Notes: a model not told the origin generated them from the sequence alone. DNA of 6,404 nucleotides from an uncultured Oscillospiraceae bacterium (GCA_949093475.1 CARXAY010000079.1:1-6404); one strand, 5' to 3'. Shown: positions 1 through 6,084, counted from the stretch's first letter. Translations and numbers: made by a program.

Positions 1-506
1 CCATTCAGAAGATGGCCGGGCTTGAACTGGTCAACGGCACAGGCGGCAACAAGTACAGCCCCGTCGCTCCCATGACCCGTGGCAGCCTTGCTACTGTTCT
101 CCATCGCTTGTCTCAGGGCAAGACCGATTATGAATCCACCTTCAAGGATGTCGCCCAAGGGAAGTATTACACCGAAGGCGTGACTTGGGCGGCCAAGGCC
201 AAGGTCGTCACCGGCTATACCACCGACATCTTCGCTCCTGACGATGTCATCACAAGGGAGCAGCTGGCTGTCATGCTGGCGCGGTACGCGAAGCTCATTG
301 GCATGGACACCAAGGCCGATTCCAAGGCCCTCGACCAGTTTGCTGACGGCGAGAATACCGGAAGCTGGGCTGTGGACGGCGTGGTGTGGTGTGTCGAGAA
401 TGGCATTTTGAAGGGCAAGGGCCGGAACGACCTTGACCCGACGGCCAACGTCACCCGCGCGGAAGTTGCGGTGATGCTGGATCGCTTTATTGCCCTCATT
501 AAATAA
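1..506 (+). CDS. SLH (S-layer homology) domain protein, C-terminal part
   Basis: The reading frame is open from the left edge (first full codon at position 3, I-Q-K before the first visible Met) and stops with TAA at 504-506, so the 5' end lies outside the window. The visible 167 or so residues are almost entirely SLH repeats. The end of a first repeat has MTRGSLATVLHRL. A second complete repeat runs from FKDVAQGKYY through GVTWAAKAKVVTGY to ITREQLAVMLARYAK. A third runs from FADGENTGSWAVDGVVW to VTRAEVAVMLDRF and ends the protein. SLH triplets are known to anchor exported proteins non-covalently to secondary cell-wall polymers, with the (I/V)TR(A/E)(E/Q) motif in the binding groove. A C-terminal triplet implies that the functional domain lies upstream and unseen, so no specific function can be given. 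The first repeat has TRGS where TRAE or TREQ is usual. The gene converges on the sipL-like gene. Confidence 0.9.
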   Translation, partial: IQKMAGLELVNGTGGNKYSPVAPMTRGSLATVLHRLSQGKTDYESTFKDVAQGKYYTEGVTWAAKAKVVTGYTTDIFAPDDVITREQLAVMLARYAKLIGMDTKADSKALDQFADGENTGSWAVDGVVWCVENGILKGKGRNDLDPTANVTRAEVAVMLDRFIALIK

Positions 507-508
507 CA

Positions 509-536
509 GCGGGTGGGTTTAGAACCCGCCCCTACA
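509..536. repeat. GC-rich palindromic intergenic element
   Basis: Three bases after the SLH stop codon, GCGGGT (509-514) is complementary to ACCCGC (524-529). An alternative inner stem pairs GGGTT (515-519) with AACCC (523-527) around TAG. On the minus strand the segment reads TGTAGGGGCGGGTTCTAAAC, followed by CCACCCGC. This resembles short GC-rich palindromes dispersed between genes in gut Clostridia, but only one copy is visible here, so the repeat status is inference. It might instead be a weak terminator for minus-strand transcription, because TGTTATTTAAT follows it in that direction. Confidence 0.35.
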
Positions 537-559
537 AGGAATTGTGCCCTTCACACAAC

Positions 560-600
560 AAGGCCCGCAGTCTTACGACTGCGGGCCTTTCTCTTCCTTT
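560..600 (+). terminator. Rho-independent terminator between convergent genes
   Basis: A perfect 13-bp inverted repeat pairs AAGGCCCGCAGTC (560-572) with GACTGCGGGCCTT (577-589) around a TTAC loop. On the plus strand it is followed by a pyrimidine/T-rich tail, TCTCTTCCTTTT, as expected for termination of the SLH gene. In the minus direction it lies only 10 nt past the sipL-like stop codon (600-602), preceded by an A-rich side and followed by TTGTTGTGTG. It could therefore work in both directions, though less well for the minus strand. Confidence 0.85.
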
Positions 601-2120
601 TACCGGCTGCGGGGAATCAGCAGCAGCGTTCCCTCCGGGTGGTCGGGATCTGGCAGCTCATTGGCGGCCAAAATGTCCCGGGTGGTGGTGGAGTAGGACT
701 TCGCGATATCCCAGAGGCTCTCCCCCGGCTGGGCCAGCCGCAGGATCACCGACGGCCGCTCCTCGTTCCCGCTGCGTTCCTCCACCCGAAGGGCGGTCAC
801 CGCCGTGCAGGTGCGCTTCACTGTGGTCAGGTAGCTGAACCGCACCGGGCAGCGCAGCTCCACACCCCCGGCGGTGGCCACCGCCCCCGCTTCACCGCCC
901 AGCGCGCAGCGCACCCGGCAGTCTCCGTTTTCCGGAAGGGATACTGAGGCGGTCACGGTGATGGGCCGGGTCAGGGTATCCAGCGCTCCCTCCTCCGTCA
1001 TATAGAGTACGGTCGCCGTGCCCCGGACGGACATCGCTCCCTCGCCCTCCTGCCGCTCCACGGTGGGCTGACCCAGCACCACCCAGCAGTCCTCTACGCT
1101 TCTCACAGGGATAGGCAGATCAAAGATCTCCCGGTGGATCTGATTGACTGCATTTTCCTCCCACAACTGGGAGAAGGTCAGCTCCTGCCGCTCCACCTCC
1201 ACCTGCTGGGTCACGCTGTAGGCGTCGGAAAAAACCTCTACCGTCCGGGTTTGGCGCACCACTGCCTGTGCCAACAGCTCCAAATGGACGCCTAAGGTAC
1301 GTCCTTCCCCGTCGTCTATGATCTCCAGACGGCTGTCCTGCTCCACCAGATCCAGCGCGCAAGCCCCTTCCTCCTCGATCCCGCCCACATCCATGATCTG
1401 AGAGAAGGGCAGCTCCCACCGCCCCATGGACAGAGTGTTCTCGACCGTGCGGTAGCGGGCTAAAAGGGTCACCTCGCCCTTGAAAATGAGCTTGTTTCCG
1501 ATGACCTTGGCCTCGTCACAGCGCAGATCCAAGCGGTGTCCCAGCAGCTCCGCCACCGCGCTCTGCCCTGCAGACAGGGTCACGTCATCGGTAAAGGCAA
1601 AGGCCTTTTCAGTCACCGACATGGCGGCGTAGTGTTCCACCTCTTCGGTGCGCTGCTCCAGCACGCAGTCCTCCCCCGACCAAGGGGCTGTCAGCGCGTT
1701 TTCCTCTGTGCCCCAGCCCTGACAGGCCACCGCCAGCTCCACCCGGCACAGCACCTTGCGGGGATTTAGCACCCGCGTCTCCGCCCCGGTGACCCGTGGG
1801 GTCACCACCACCGGGCAGCCCGGAGTCACCCCGGCAGCGGCCACACTCACCCGGAAGGGAATGTCCAGACAGAGCTTTCTCGCCCCTGTCTCCTCCTCGG
1901 GGAGATACACCACCGTGACCGCGATGCTCCCTTCGCCTTCCACCTTTCCCTCTACGCTCTCCTTGCTGCGCAGTCTGGCCCGCGCTTCGGTACACAGCAC
2001 CCGTGCGATGTCCGGGCAGGCGTCGGGTACGATGCTCTCCTGCGTCTCCTCCTGAAACACCGTGGTGTCCAGCAGGCAGGCGTACCCCTCCATTGTGATG
2101 TTGTTCAAAGCCAGCTCCAT
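600..2120 (-). CDS. sipL: SipL-like spore morphogenesis protein (SPOCS/DUF3794 repeats + LysM)
   Basis: This is a 506-residue protein with repeated SPOCS (DUF3794) modules and a C-terminal LysM, the architecture of C. difficile SipL, and of similar length. The first module starts near residue 30 (ESIVPDACPDIARVL, then SIAVTVVYL and LDIPFRVSV). The second covers about 175-285 (FKGEVTLLARY, LPFSQIMDV). The third covers about 330-430 (RGTATVLYMTEEG, then PITVTASV). LysM spans about 460-503 (QPGESLWDIAKSYSTTTRDI, ending TLLLIPR). No signal peptide or membrane segment is seen, which fits a mother-cell cytosolic protein. In C. difficile, SipL binds the coat ATPase SpoIVA through its LysM domain and is needed for coat localisation around the forespore. 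The ATG is supported by AAAGGAGAGG (2127-2136) with normal spacing. The neighbouring upstream gene is spoVM, 91 nt away. The alternative is a paralogous SPOCS/LysM protein of unknown role, since many Clostridia carry several. Confidence 0.85.
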   Translation of the reverse strand: MELALNNITMEGYACLLDTTVFQEETQESIVPDACPDIARVLCTEARARLRSKESVEGKVEGEGSIAVTVVYLPEEETGARKLCLDIPFRVSVAAAGVTPGCPVVVTPRVTGAETRVLNPRKVLCRVELAVACQGWGTEENALTAPWSGEDCVLEQRTEEVEHYAAMSVTEKAFAFTDDVTLSAGQSAVAELLGHRLDLRCDEAKVIGNKLIFKGEVTLLARYRTVENTLSMGRWELPFSQIMDVGGIEEEGACALDLVEQDSRLEIIDDGEGRTLGVHLELLAQAVVRQTRTVEVFSDAYSVTQQVEVERQELTFSQLWEENAVNQIHREIFDLPIPVRSVEDCWVVLGQPTVERQEGEGAMSVRGTATVLYMTEEGALDTLTRPITVTASVSLPENGDCRVRCALGGEAGAVATAGGVELRCPVRFSYLTTVKRTCTAVTALRVEERSGNEERPSVILRLAQPGESLWDIAKSYSTTTRDILAANELPDPDHPEGTLLLIPRSR

Positions 2121-2159
2121 AGTTGTCCTCTCCTTTGATCTTGCCTCCCGCTGTGAAAG

Positions 2160-2188
2160 GCAGAATGACCTCTGGAAGGACTATATGA
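2160..2188 (-). promoter_or_regulatory. Candidate sigma-E-like promoter for the sipL-like gene
   Basis: On the minus strand, TCATATA (2182-2188) is separated by 14 nt from CATTCTGC (2160-2167). The first element matches the sigma-E -35 consensus (about TCATATT) closely. The second matches the CATACANT -10 at only four fixed positions. It lies about 40 nt upstream of the sipL-like ATG, in the 91-nt gap after spoVM. Mother-cell expression would be expected for SipL. Assigned by eye, so the call is tentative; the alternative is simple co-transcription with spoVM. Confidence 0.35.
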
Positions 2189-2211
2189 GCACACTTCCCC
2201 TTCTATGTCTT

Positions 2212-2283
2212 TTACTTTACCCGAAACAGCGCCGCCAAGATCCCCCGGAGCGCTTTCGGCGCCTGCACCACTACGATCTTCAT
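2212..2283 (-). CDS. spoVM: Stage V sporulation protein M, 23-aa amphipathic micro-protein
   Basis: A 23-codon gene reads MKIVVVQAPK, then an amphipathic stretch ending ILAALFRVK, then TAA (2212-2214). It matches the SpoVM pattern: B. subtilis SpoVM is 26 residues, also begins MK, has Pro at position 9 followed by Lys, then the helix with G-I at 14-15 and a basic C-terminus. Here Pro9, Lys10, Leu12, Gly14 and Ile15 are all kept. SpoVM is known to insert into the convex outer forespore membrane and to tether SpoIVA at the base of the coat; Pro9 matters for its localisation in B. subtilis. The start is fixed by a consensus-strength AAAGGAGGTG (2290-2299) six U's before the ATG. The same frame is open further upstream inside rsgA, but that extension is out of frame with rsgA and lacks SpoVM similarity. 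Position after rsgA matches the prkC-cpgA-...-spoVM order of B. subtilis. Confidence 0.93.
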   Translation of the reverse strand: MKIVVVQAPKALRGILAALFRVK

Positions 2284-2331
2284 AAAAAACACCTCCTTTG
2301 ACGTACACTCCAGTATACGCCAAAGGAGATG
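2284..2331 (-). terminator. 20-bp hairpin plus U6: rsgA-operon terminator overlapping the spoVM RBS
   Basis: In minus-strand RNA the ascending arm CATCTCCTTTGGCGTATACT (2312-2331) and the descending arm AGTGTACGTCAAAGGAGGTG (2290-2309) pair at all 20 positions around GG, with the top U-A pair probably open to give a UGGA loop. Three pairs are G-U. They would be A-C mismatches in plus-strand RNA, so the structure suits the minus transcript only. Six U's (2284-2289) follow immediately, and then the spoVM ATG. The repeat starts 10 nt after the rsgA stop. It therefore has the form and position of an intrinsic terminator for the rlmN-prpC-prkC-rsgA transcript, while its descending arm also serves as the spoVM Shine-Dalgarno. 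Termination strength and in vivo folding are inferred. Confidence 0.75.
2290..2299 (-). promoter_or_regulatory. spoVM ribosome-binding site, inside a hairpin arm
   Basis: The minus strand reads AAAGGAGGTG, a full match to the Firmicute anti-Shine-Dalgarno sequence, followed by TTTTTT and ATG. It settles the spoVM start. Every one of its ten bases can pair with CATCTCCTTT on the other arm of the inverted repeat (2322-2331), one pair being G-U, so in a read-through RNA the site would be masked. Confidence 0.85.
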
Positions 2332-2341
2332 AAATTGTCCG
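2312..2341 (-). promoter_or_regulatory. Candidate internal promoter for spoVM
   Basis: TATACT (2312-2317, minus strand) is a good -10 match at the very top of the ascending hairpin arm. With an 18-nt spacer, CGGACA (2336-2341), directly after the rsgA stop, matches four of six -35 bases. Transcription would start near 2304-2306, leaving a leader of roughly 20 nt that keeps the ribosome-binding site but lacks the masking arm. A sigma-E reading (TATACTGG against CATACANT) is also possible and would fit the known mother-cell expression of spoVM, but no convincing sigma-E -35 is present. Confidence 0.3.
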
Positions 2342-3226
2342 TTATGATCCTTGTTTTTCCTCCCAAGGCCGCCGTTCCTTGGCTTCTGCGTATAGTCTGA
2401 CATAGCTCTCGTGGCGGCTGCGGGGGATCGCGTCTGCCGCCACCGCTTCCAAAACAGCGCATCCCTTTTCCTTTGTGTGGGAACAGCCCACAAAGCGGCA
2501 TCTATCCAGATAGGGGCGAAACTCCCGAAAGCTCTCTCCCAGCGTCTCCTTGTCCAGAAGCCCAAATCGGTCTTCCTCAAAGGAGGAAAACCCCGGCGTG
2601 TCCGCCACCAGCGCGTCACCGACCCGGAACAGCTCCACATGGCGGGTGGTGTGCCGTCCGCGGCCCAGCTTATCGCTGACCTCTCCGGTCTCAAGGTTCA
2701 GGCCAGACCCCAAAGCATTGAGGACGCTGGACTTCCCTACGCCGGAATTTCCCGTAAAAGCAGACACCTTGCCCTGTAATTGTTCCCGCAGTCCGGCGAT
2801 GCCTTCTCCCGTTACTGCGCTCAAGCGAAGCACAGGAAAGCCGGCAGCCGTATACGTCGCCGCTAAGGCGTCCCCCGGATCAAGGTCACATTTGTTGACG
2901 GCAATGACCACCTCACAGCCGTTTCCCTCCGCCGCCGCGCACACACGGTCAATGAGATAAGGGTCACTGACGGGGTTCACGTTGGCGCAGAGGATGACCA
3001 ACTGGTCGATGTTGGCCACCGCCGGGCGTTTGAGCTGATTGCGGCGGGGCAGAACTGTCTCCACCGCTCCTGTGCCGTCCTCATTCAGCGTGATCTCCAC
3101 CCGGTCTCCCACCAAGGGGCTGACTTTCTGATGGCGGAGCTTGCCCCGTCCCCGGCAGGTCACCGTCTCCCCTGCCAGATCCACATAGTAGAAGCCTGAC
3201 AGGGCCTTCATAATCGTGCCTTCCAT
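2342..3226 (-). CDS. rsgA: Ribosome small-subunit-dependent GTPase RsgA (YloQ/CpgA)
   Basis: This is a 294-residue circularly permuted GTPase that acts in late 30S subunit maturation. Numbered from the chosen ATG, it has an N-terminal OB-fold (about 1-65, including SGFYYV and CRGRGKLR), then the G4 motif NKCD (111-114) ahead of the P-loop GNSGVGKSS (159-167), the switch I RGRHTTRH (about 189-196) and G3 DTPG (209-212). This permuted order is the family hallmark. The zinc finger has Cys243, Cys248, His250 and Cys256. Length is typical. The ATG at 3226 was chosen because MEGTIMKALSGFYYV parallels the B. subtilis start MPEGKIIKALSGFYYV; a GTG one codon upstream (3229) and an ATG at 3211 are alternatives. 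The start shares its A with the prkC stop (TGATG) and has only a weak Shine-Dalgarno, which suggests translational coupling to prkC. It is probably the last gene of its operon, with the hairpin 10 nt downstream. Confidence 0.96.
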   Translation of the reverse strand: MEGTIMKALSGFYYVDLAGETVTCRGRGKLRHQKVSPLVGDRVEITLNEDGTGAVETVLPRRNQLKRPAVANIDQLVILCANVNPVSDPYLIDRVCAAAEGNGCEVVIAVNKCDLDPGDALAATYTAAGFPVLRLSAVTGEGIAGLREQLQGKVSAFTGNSGVGKSSVLNALGSGLNLETGEVSDKLGRGRHTTRHVELFRVGDALVADTPGFSSFEEDRFGLLDKETLGESFREFRPYLDRCRFVGCSHTKEKGCAVLEAVAADAIPRSRHESYVRLYAEAKERRPWEEKQGS

Positions 3227-5346
3227 CACTCGCTGAAATTCACCGTGTACTGATCCACCAACACGTCGTCCACATAAACGCTCACCTGCTGGTTTCCACG
3301 CCCGGTGATCCGGGGCGAGATGGGAAACAGCCCTGTCTCAATGGTGTTGTTATGCTTCACTACGCCGTCCACCTCAATGCGGACGTTGACCGCGCTTTTA
3401 TCCTCCGACCCGGCAGGCAGGCTCACCGGAATGGCTTTGCTCCCGCTGACAGGCTGGGTCGGCGTAGGCTCAGGCGAATCGGTCACCGCAGGGGGCGTCG
3501 GTGTGACGTCCGGACTGGGAGACACATCCGGGGAAACGCTTGGATCGGGATCGTTGCTGGGCGTCGCCGGGCCGGTGCTTACCCTGAGATCAATGGCCGT
3601 TCCGGCCAGCACCTTGGTACCGCCCGGGATACTCTGCCATGTCACCAACCCCGCCTCCACCGTCTCGGAGGGTTCTTCCGTGACCTCGCCGACCTCCAGC
3701 TCCATCCCCTCAAGGGTAGTGCGAACATCCTCTAACTTCATTCGGGTCACAGGGATCACCATGATCTCTTTGAGGTCAGGGCCACTGCTGATGACCAGCG
3801 TCACCCGGTCGCCCCGCTTCACCGGCGTCCCCTCCGGTAGATCGGTGCGGATGGCGTAGTTCTTGGTGATCTCATCGTTGGCTTCCATCTCCTGGCTCAC
3901 CACCAGACCCATGCTGTCGCGCAGCAGCTCCATCGCGGCGCGCTGCTCCATGTTTTCCACCTTGGGGATGGTCATTTCGCTCCCGCCGGAGCTGATGTCC
4001 ACCGTGATGGTCACCTTTTCTCCTTCGTCGGCCTTGACCATCTCGTCCTTCTTGGGCTCTTGGGCGACCACTTCCCCGGCTTCAAACTCCTCGCTGGGGA
4101 CAAACGTCCCCTCCACGATCTCAAATTTGTCGGTGATAGAGCTGTCCTGACGGATCTCGGTCAGGGTCATACCCTGAAGATCCGGAACGGGGAAACTCTC
4201 CGTACCCGGGCCGACAAAGGTGCTGAAGAAGCTTGACCAAAGGAACCAGATCACCGCCGCAATAAATGCCACGATGGCGCCCACCGCCAGCAGAATAGGC
4301 CACACCGGCCCTTTTCTGTCGTCGTAATCGTCCATGTCGTCCTCCTCGTCCCGGCGGCGCTGACGCGGCTTCGGGGGTTCTTCCCTCCGATGCTCTTCCC
4401 GGCGGCGTTCCTCCCGCCGGTGTTCATCCGTGGGATGGATCGGCCCTACCGGCACAGGGCGGGTAGGCTCGTCACAGGGCTTCAGATCGTCGCTGGTATA
4501 GTCAAAGTTGATGTTGGGATTTTTGCGGAACTCCTCCAGATCGGTCAGCATATCATCCGCGCTCAAATACCGCTCGTTGGCGTCAGGGCACATGGCCTTC
4601 ATGGTGATCTCCTGCAAAGCCTCAGGGATATCGGGGTTGATATCTCTGGGGGAAAGCGGAATCGAATTGATATGCTGGATCGCCACCGACACGGGGGATT
4701 CCCCTTCAAAGGGCAGCCGCCCGGTGGTCATCTCATAGAGTACCACCCCGGCAGAGTATATGTCGCTGCGGGCATCGATATGGCTGCCCCGGGCCTGTTC
4801 CGGGGAAATATAATGCACCGAGCCAAGGGCTTCCTGCGTCAAAGACGATTGGTTGGCGGAGGTGAGCCGGGCAATGCCGAAGTCGGCCACCTTTACGCTC
4901 CCGTCCCGCAGCACCATAATGTTGTGGGGCTTGATATCCCGGTGGATAATGCCCCGGCTGTGGGCGTGGGAAAGCCCCCGCATGATCTGCGTGATGAAAT
5001 GGAGGGCTTCCCGCCAATTCAAGGGCGCGCCCTTCTTTTGCATATACTGCTTGAGGGTAATGCCGTCGATCAGCTCCATGACAATATAATCCAGATCGTC
5101 GGAGTGGGACACATCATACACCGCCACGATGTTGGGATGAGACAGCATCGCAACGGCCTGCGATTCATCATGGAAGCGGCGGCGGAATTCTGCGTCCTGC
5201 GCCAACTCTTGCTTGAGGATCTTCACTGCCACCAGCCGGTTGAGCCGGTGACAGCGCGCTTTATATACTACGGCCATCCCACCTGTGCCGATGACCTCTA
5301 ACAATTCATAGCGATTATCTAAGAATTTACCGATATAGCGATCCAT
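3226..5346 (-). CDS. prkC: PASTA-domain membrane Ser/Thr protein kinase PrkC
   Basis: This is a 706-residue Hanks-type kinase with an outside sensor. The cytosolic kinase domain (about 13-272) shows the glycine loop GTGGMAVVYKA (20-30), the ATP-binding Lys42 in VAVKIL, HRDIKPHN with catalytic Asp137, DFG at 155-157, and GSVHYISPEQ (175-184) closing the activation segment. A basic/acidic juxtamembrane region (about 308-344) precedes one membrane helix (about 348-370). Outside are three PASTA repeats (about 383-452, 456-522 and 527-592), a Ser/Thr/Pro-rich linker (593-635) and a beta-rich C-terminal module (about 637-704). PASTA kinases are known to respond to muropeptides or lipid II and to control cell-wall growth, and in B. 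subtilis spore germination. The partner phosphatase PrpC is encoded 12 nt upstream. The start is supported by AAGGAGGG (5353-5360), which overlaps the prpC stop codon. All catalytic residues are present, so an active kinase is expected. Confidence 0.96.
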   Translation of the reverse strand: MDRYIGKFLDNRYELLEVIGTGGMAVVYKARCHRLNRLVAVKILKQELAQDAEFRRRFHDESQAVAMLSHPNIVAVYDVSHSDDLDYIVMELIDGITLKQYMQKKGAPLNWREALHFITQIMRGLSHAHSRGIIHRDIKPHNIMVLRDGSVKVADFGIARLTSANQSSLTQEALGSVHYISPEQARGSHIDARSDIYSAGVVLYEMTTGRLPFEGESPVSVAIQHINSIPLSPRDINPDIPEALQEITMKAMCPDANERYLSADDMLTDLEEFRKNPNINFDYTSDDLKPCDEPTRPVPVGPIHPTDEHRREERRREEHRREEPPKPRQRRRDEEDDMDDYDDRKGPVWPILLAVGAIVAFIAAVIWFLWSSFFSTFVGPGTESFPVPDLQGMTLTEIRQDSSITDKFEIVEGTFVPSEEFEAGEVVAQEPKKDEMVKADEGEKVTITVDISSGGSEMTIPKVENMEQRAAMELLRDSMGLVVSQEMEANDEITKNYAIRTDLPEGTPVKRGDRVTLVISSGPDLKEIMVIPVTRMKLEDVRTTLEGMELEVGEVTEEPSETVEAGLVTWQSIPGGTKVLAGTAIDLRVSTGPATPSNDPDPSVSPDVSPSPDVTPTPPAVTDSPEPTPTQPVSGSKAIPVSLPAGSEDKSAVNVRIEVDGVVKHNNTIETGLFPISPRITGRGNQQVSVYVDDVLVDQYTVNFSE

Positions 5347-5358
5347 GGCAAACCCTCC

Positions 5359-6084
5359 TTACAGTTGAATAAGAACGGCGGTCACATTGTCCGGCGCTCC
5401 TCTGGACAGGGCCAGATGGAGCAGCCGCTCACAGCCCTCCTCTGCCGGCCCGCCGTGGATCAGTTCAAAGAGCAGCTCCTGATCGGTCACTACATTGGAC
5501 AGTCCGTCGGAACAAAGAAGGATCAGCGTTCCCGGTTCCCGCCGGGTCACATAGCTGTCCACCGCCACCTGAACCTCAGCGCCCAGCGCCCGGGTGATGA
5601 GGTTCTTTTTCGGATGTAACCGCGCCTGCTCGTGGGTGATCTCGCCTCGCTCCACGAGATCCTCCACCACCGAGTGATCCCGGGTCAGCTGGCGGATGCC
5701 CTGCGCGGAGATCACATAGGCGCGGCTGTCGCCCACATTGACTAACCGCACCCGTTCCTCCTCCACCACGGCGGCCACCAAGGTCGTGCCCATTCCCCGG
5801 CAGCTTTCATCCACCGCCGCCCGGTAGCACACCAGCTCGTTGGCCTGTTCCACCGCCCGGCGCAAAAGGGCCTCCACATCCGGCTGGGGGCTGTTCAGCC
5901 CTTCCTGAACGGTGGCGACAAAACTCTCCACCGCCATGGAGCTGGCCACATTGCCTGCCCGCGCGCCGCCCATGCCGTCGCAGACCACGGCAAAGGGGTA
6001 ACGCGCCTCTGCCGGCGAGATGTAGTAAGCATCCTGATTCTGTTTTCGCACCGCGCCGACATCGCTGATGCCCCAAAGCTCCAT
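5359..6084 (-). CDS. prpC: PP2C-type (PPM) serine/threonine phosphatase PrpC
   Basis: This 241-residue phosphatase removes phosphate from PrkC and its substrates. Its PPM metal-binding signature is complete: DGMGG with Asp36, GDSRAY with Asp119, SDGLS with Asp193 and the late DN pair with Asp232. GMGTTLVA (97-104), DHSVVEDLVERGEI and HPKKNLITRALG also match B. subtilis PrpC along its length. No membrane segment or extra domain is seen. The start at 6084 was chosen because MELWGISDVGAVRKQNQDAYY aligns with the family N-terminus and has AAAGGATGTG upstream. A frame extension to 6147 would run into rlmN and adds residues with no family similarity. The gene begins 5 nt after the rlmN stop and ends 12 nt before prkC, so the three are probably co-transcribed. 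Confidence 0.95.
   Translation of the reverse strand: MELWGISDVGAVRKQNQDAYYISPAEARYPFAVVCDGMGGARAGNVASSMAVESFVATVQEGLNSPQPDVEALLRRAVEQANELVCYRAAVDESCRGMGTTLVAAVVEEERVRLVNVGDSRAYVISAQGIRQLTRDHSVVEDLVERGEITHEQARLHPKKNLITRALGAEVQVAVDSYVTRREPGTLILLCSDGLSNVVTDQELLFELIHGGPAEEGCERLLHLALSRGAPDNVTAVLIQL

Noticed and set aside
542..558. TTGTG/CACAA mini-hairpin just before the terminator
   Set aside because: A five-pair stem is too short to distinguish from chance, and it has no tail or conserved context.
513..947. 144-codon plus-strand open frame starting within the convergent intergenic region
   Set aside because: It runs through the terminator stem and then antisense to the LysM end of the sipL-like gene, and has the His/Arg/Pro-rich look of a shadow frame.
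2212..2694. 160-codon minus-strand frame ending with the SpoVM sequence
   Set aside because: Only the last 23 codons are SpoVM-like and have a strong ribosome-binding site. The rest lies out of frame inside rsgA and crosses the hairpin, so the true gene starts at 2283.
3305..3859. 184-codon plus-strand open frame opposite the PASTA and linker region of prkC
   Set aside because: Its Ser/Thr/Gly-rich composition mirrors the complement of the PASTA and Pro/Ser/Thr linker codons; no domain or clear ribosome-binding site is seen.
5250..5275. AT-rich TATATA stretch inside prkC as an internal promoter
   Set aside because: It encodes the kinase glycine-loop residues VVYKA and has no matching -35 at suitable spacing.
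4390..5301. 303-codon plus-strand open frame opposite the prkC kinase domain
   Set aside because: It is antisense to a gene with a full set of kinase motifs, has no recognisable domain, and is rich in residues expected from reverse reading of GC-rich codons. It is a shadow frame.
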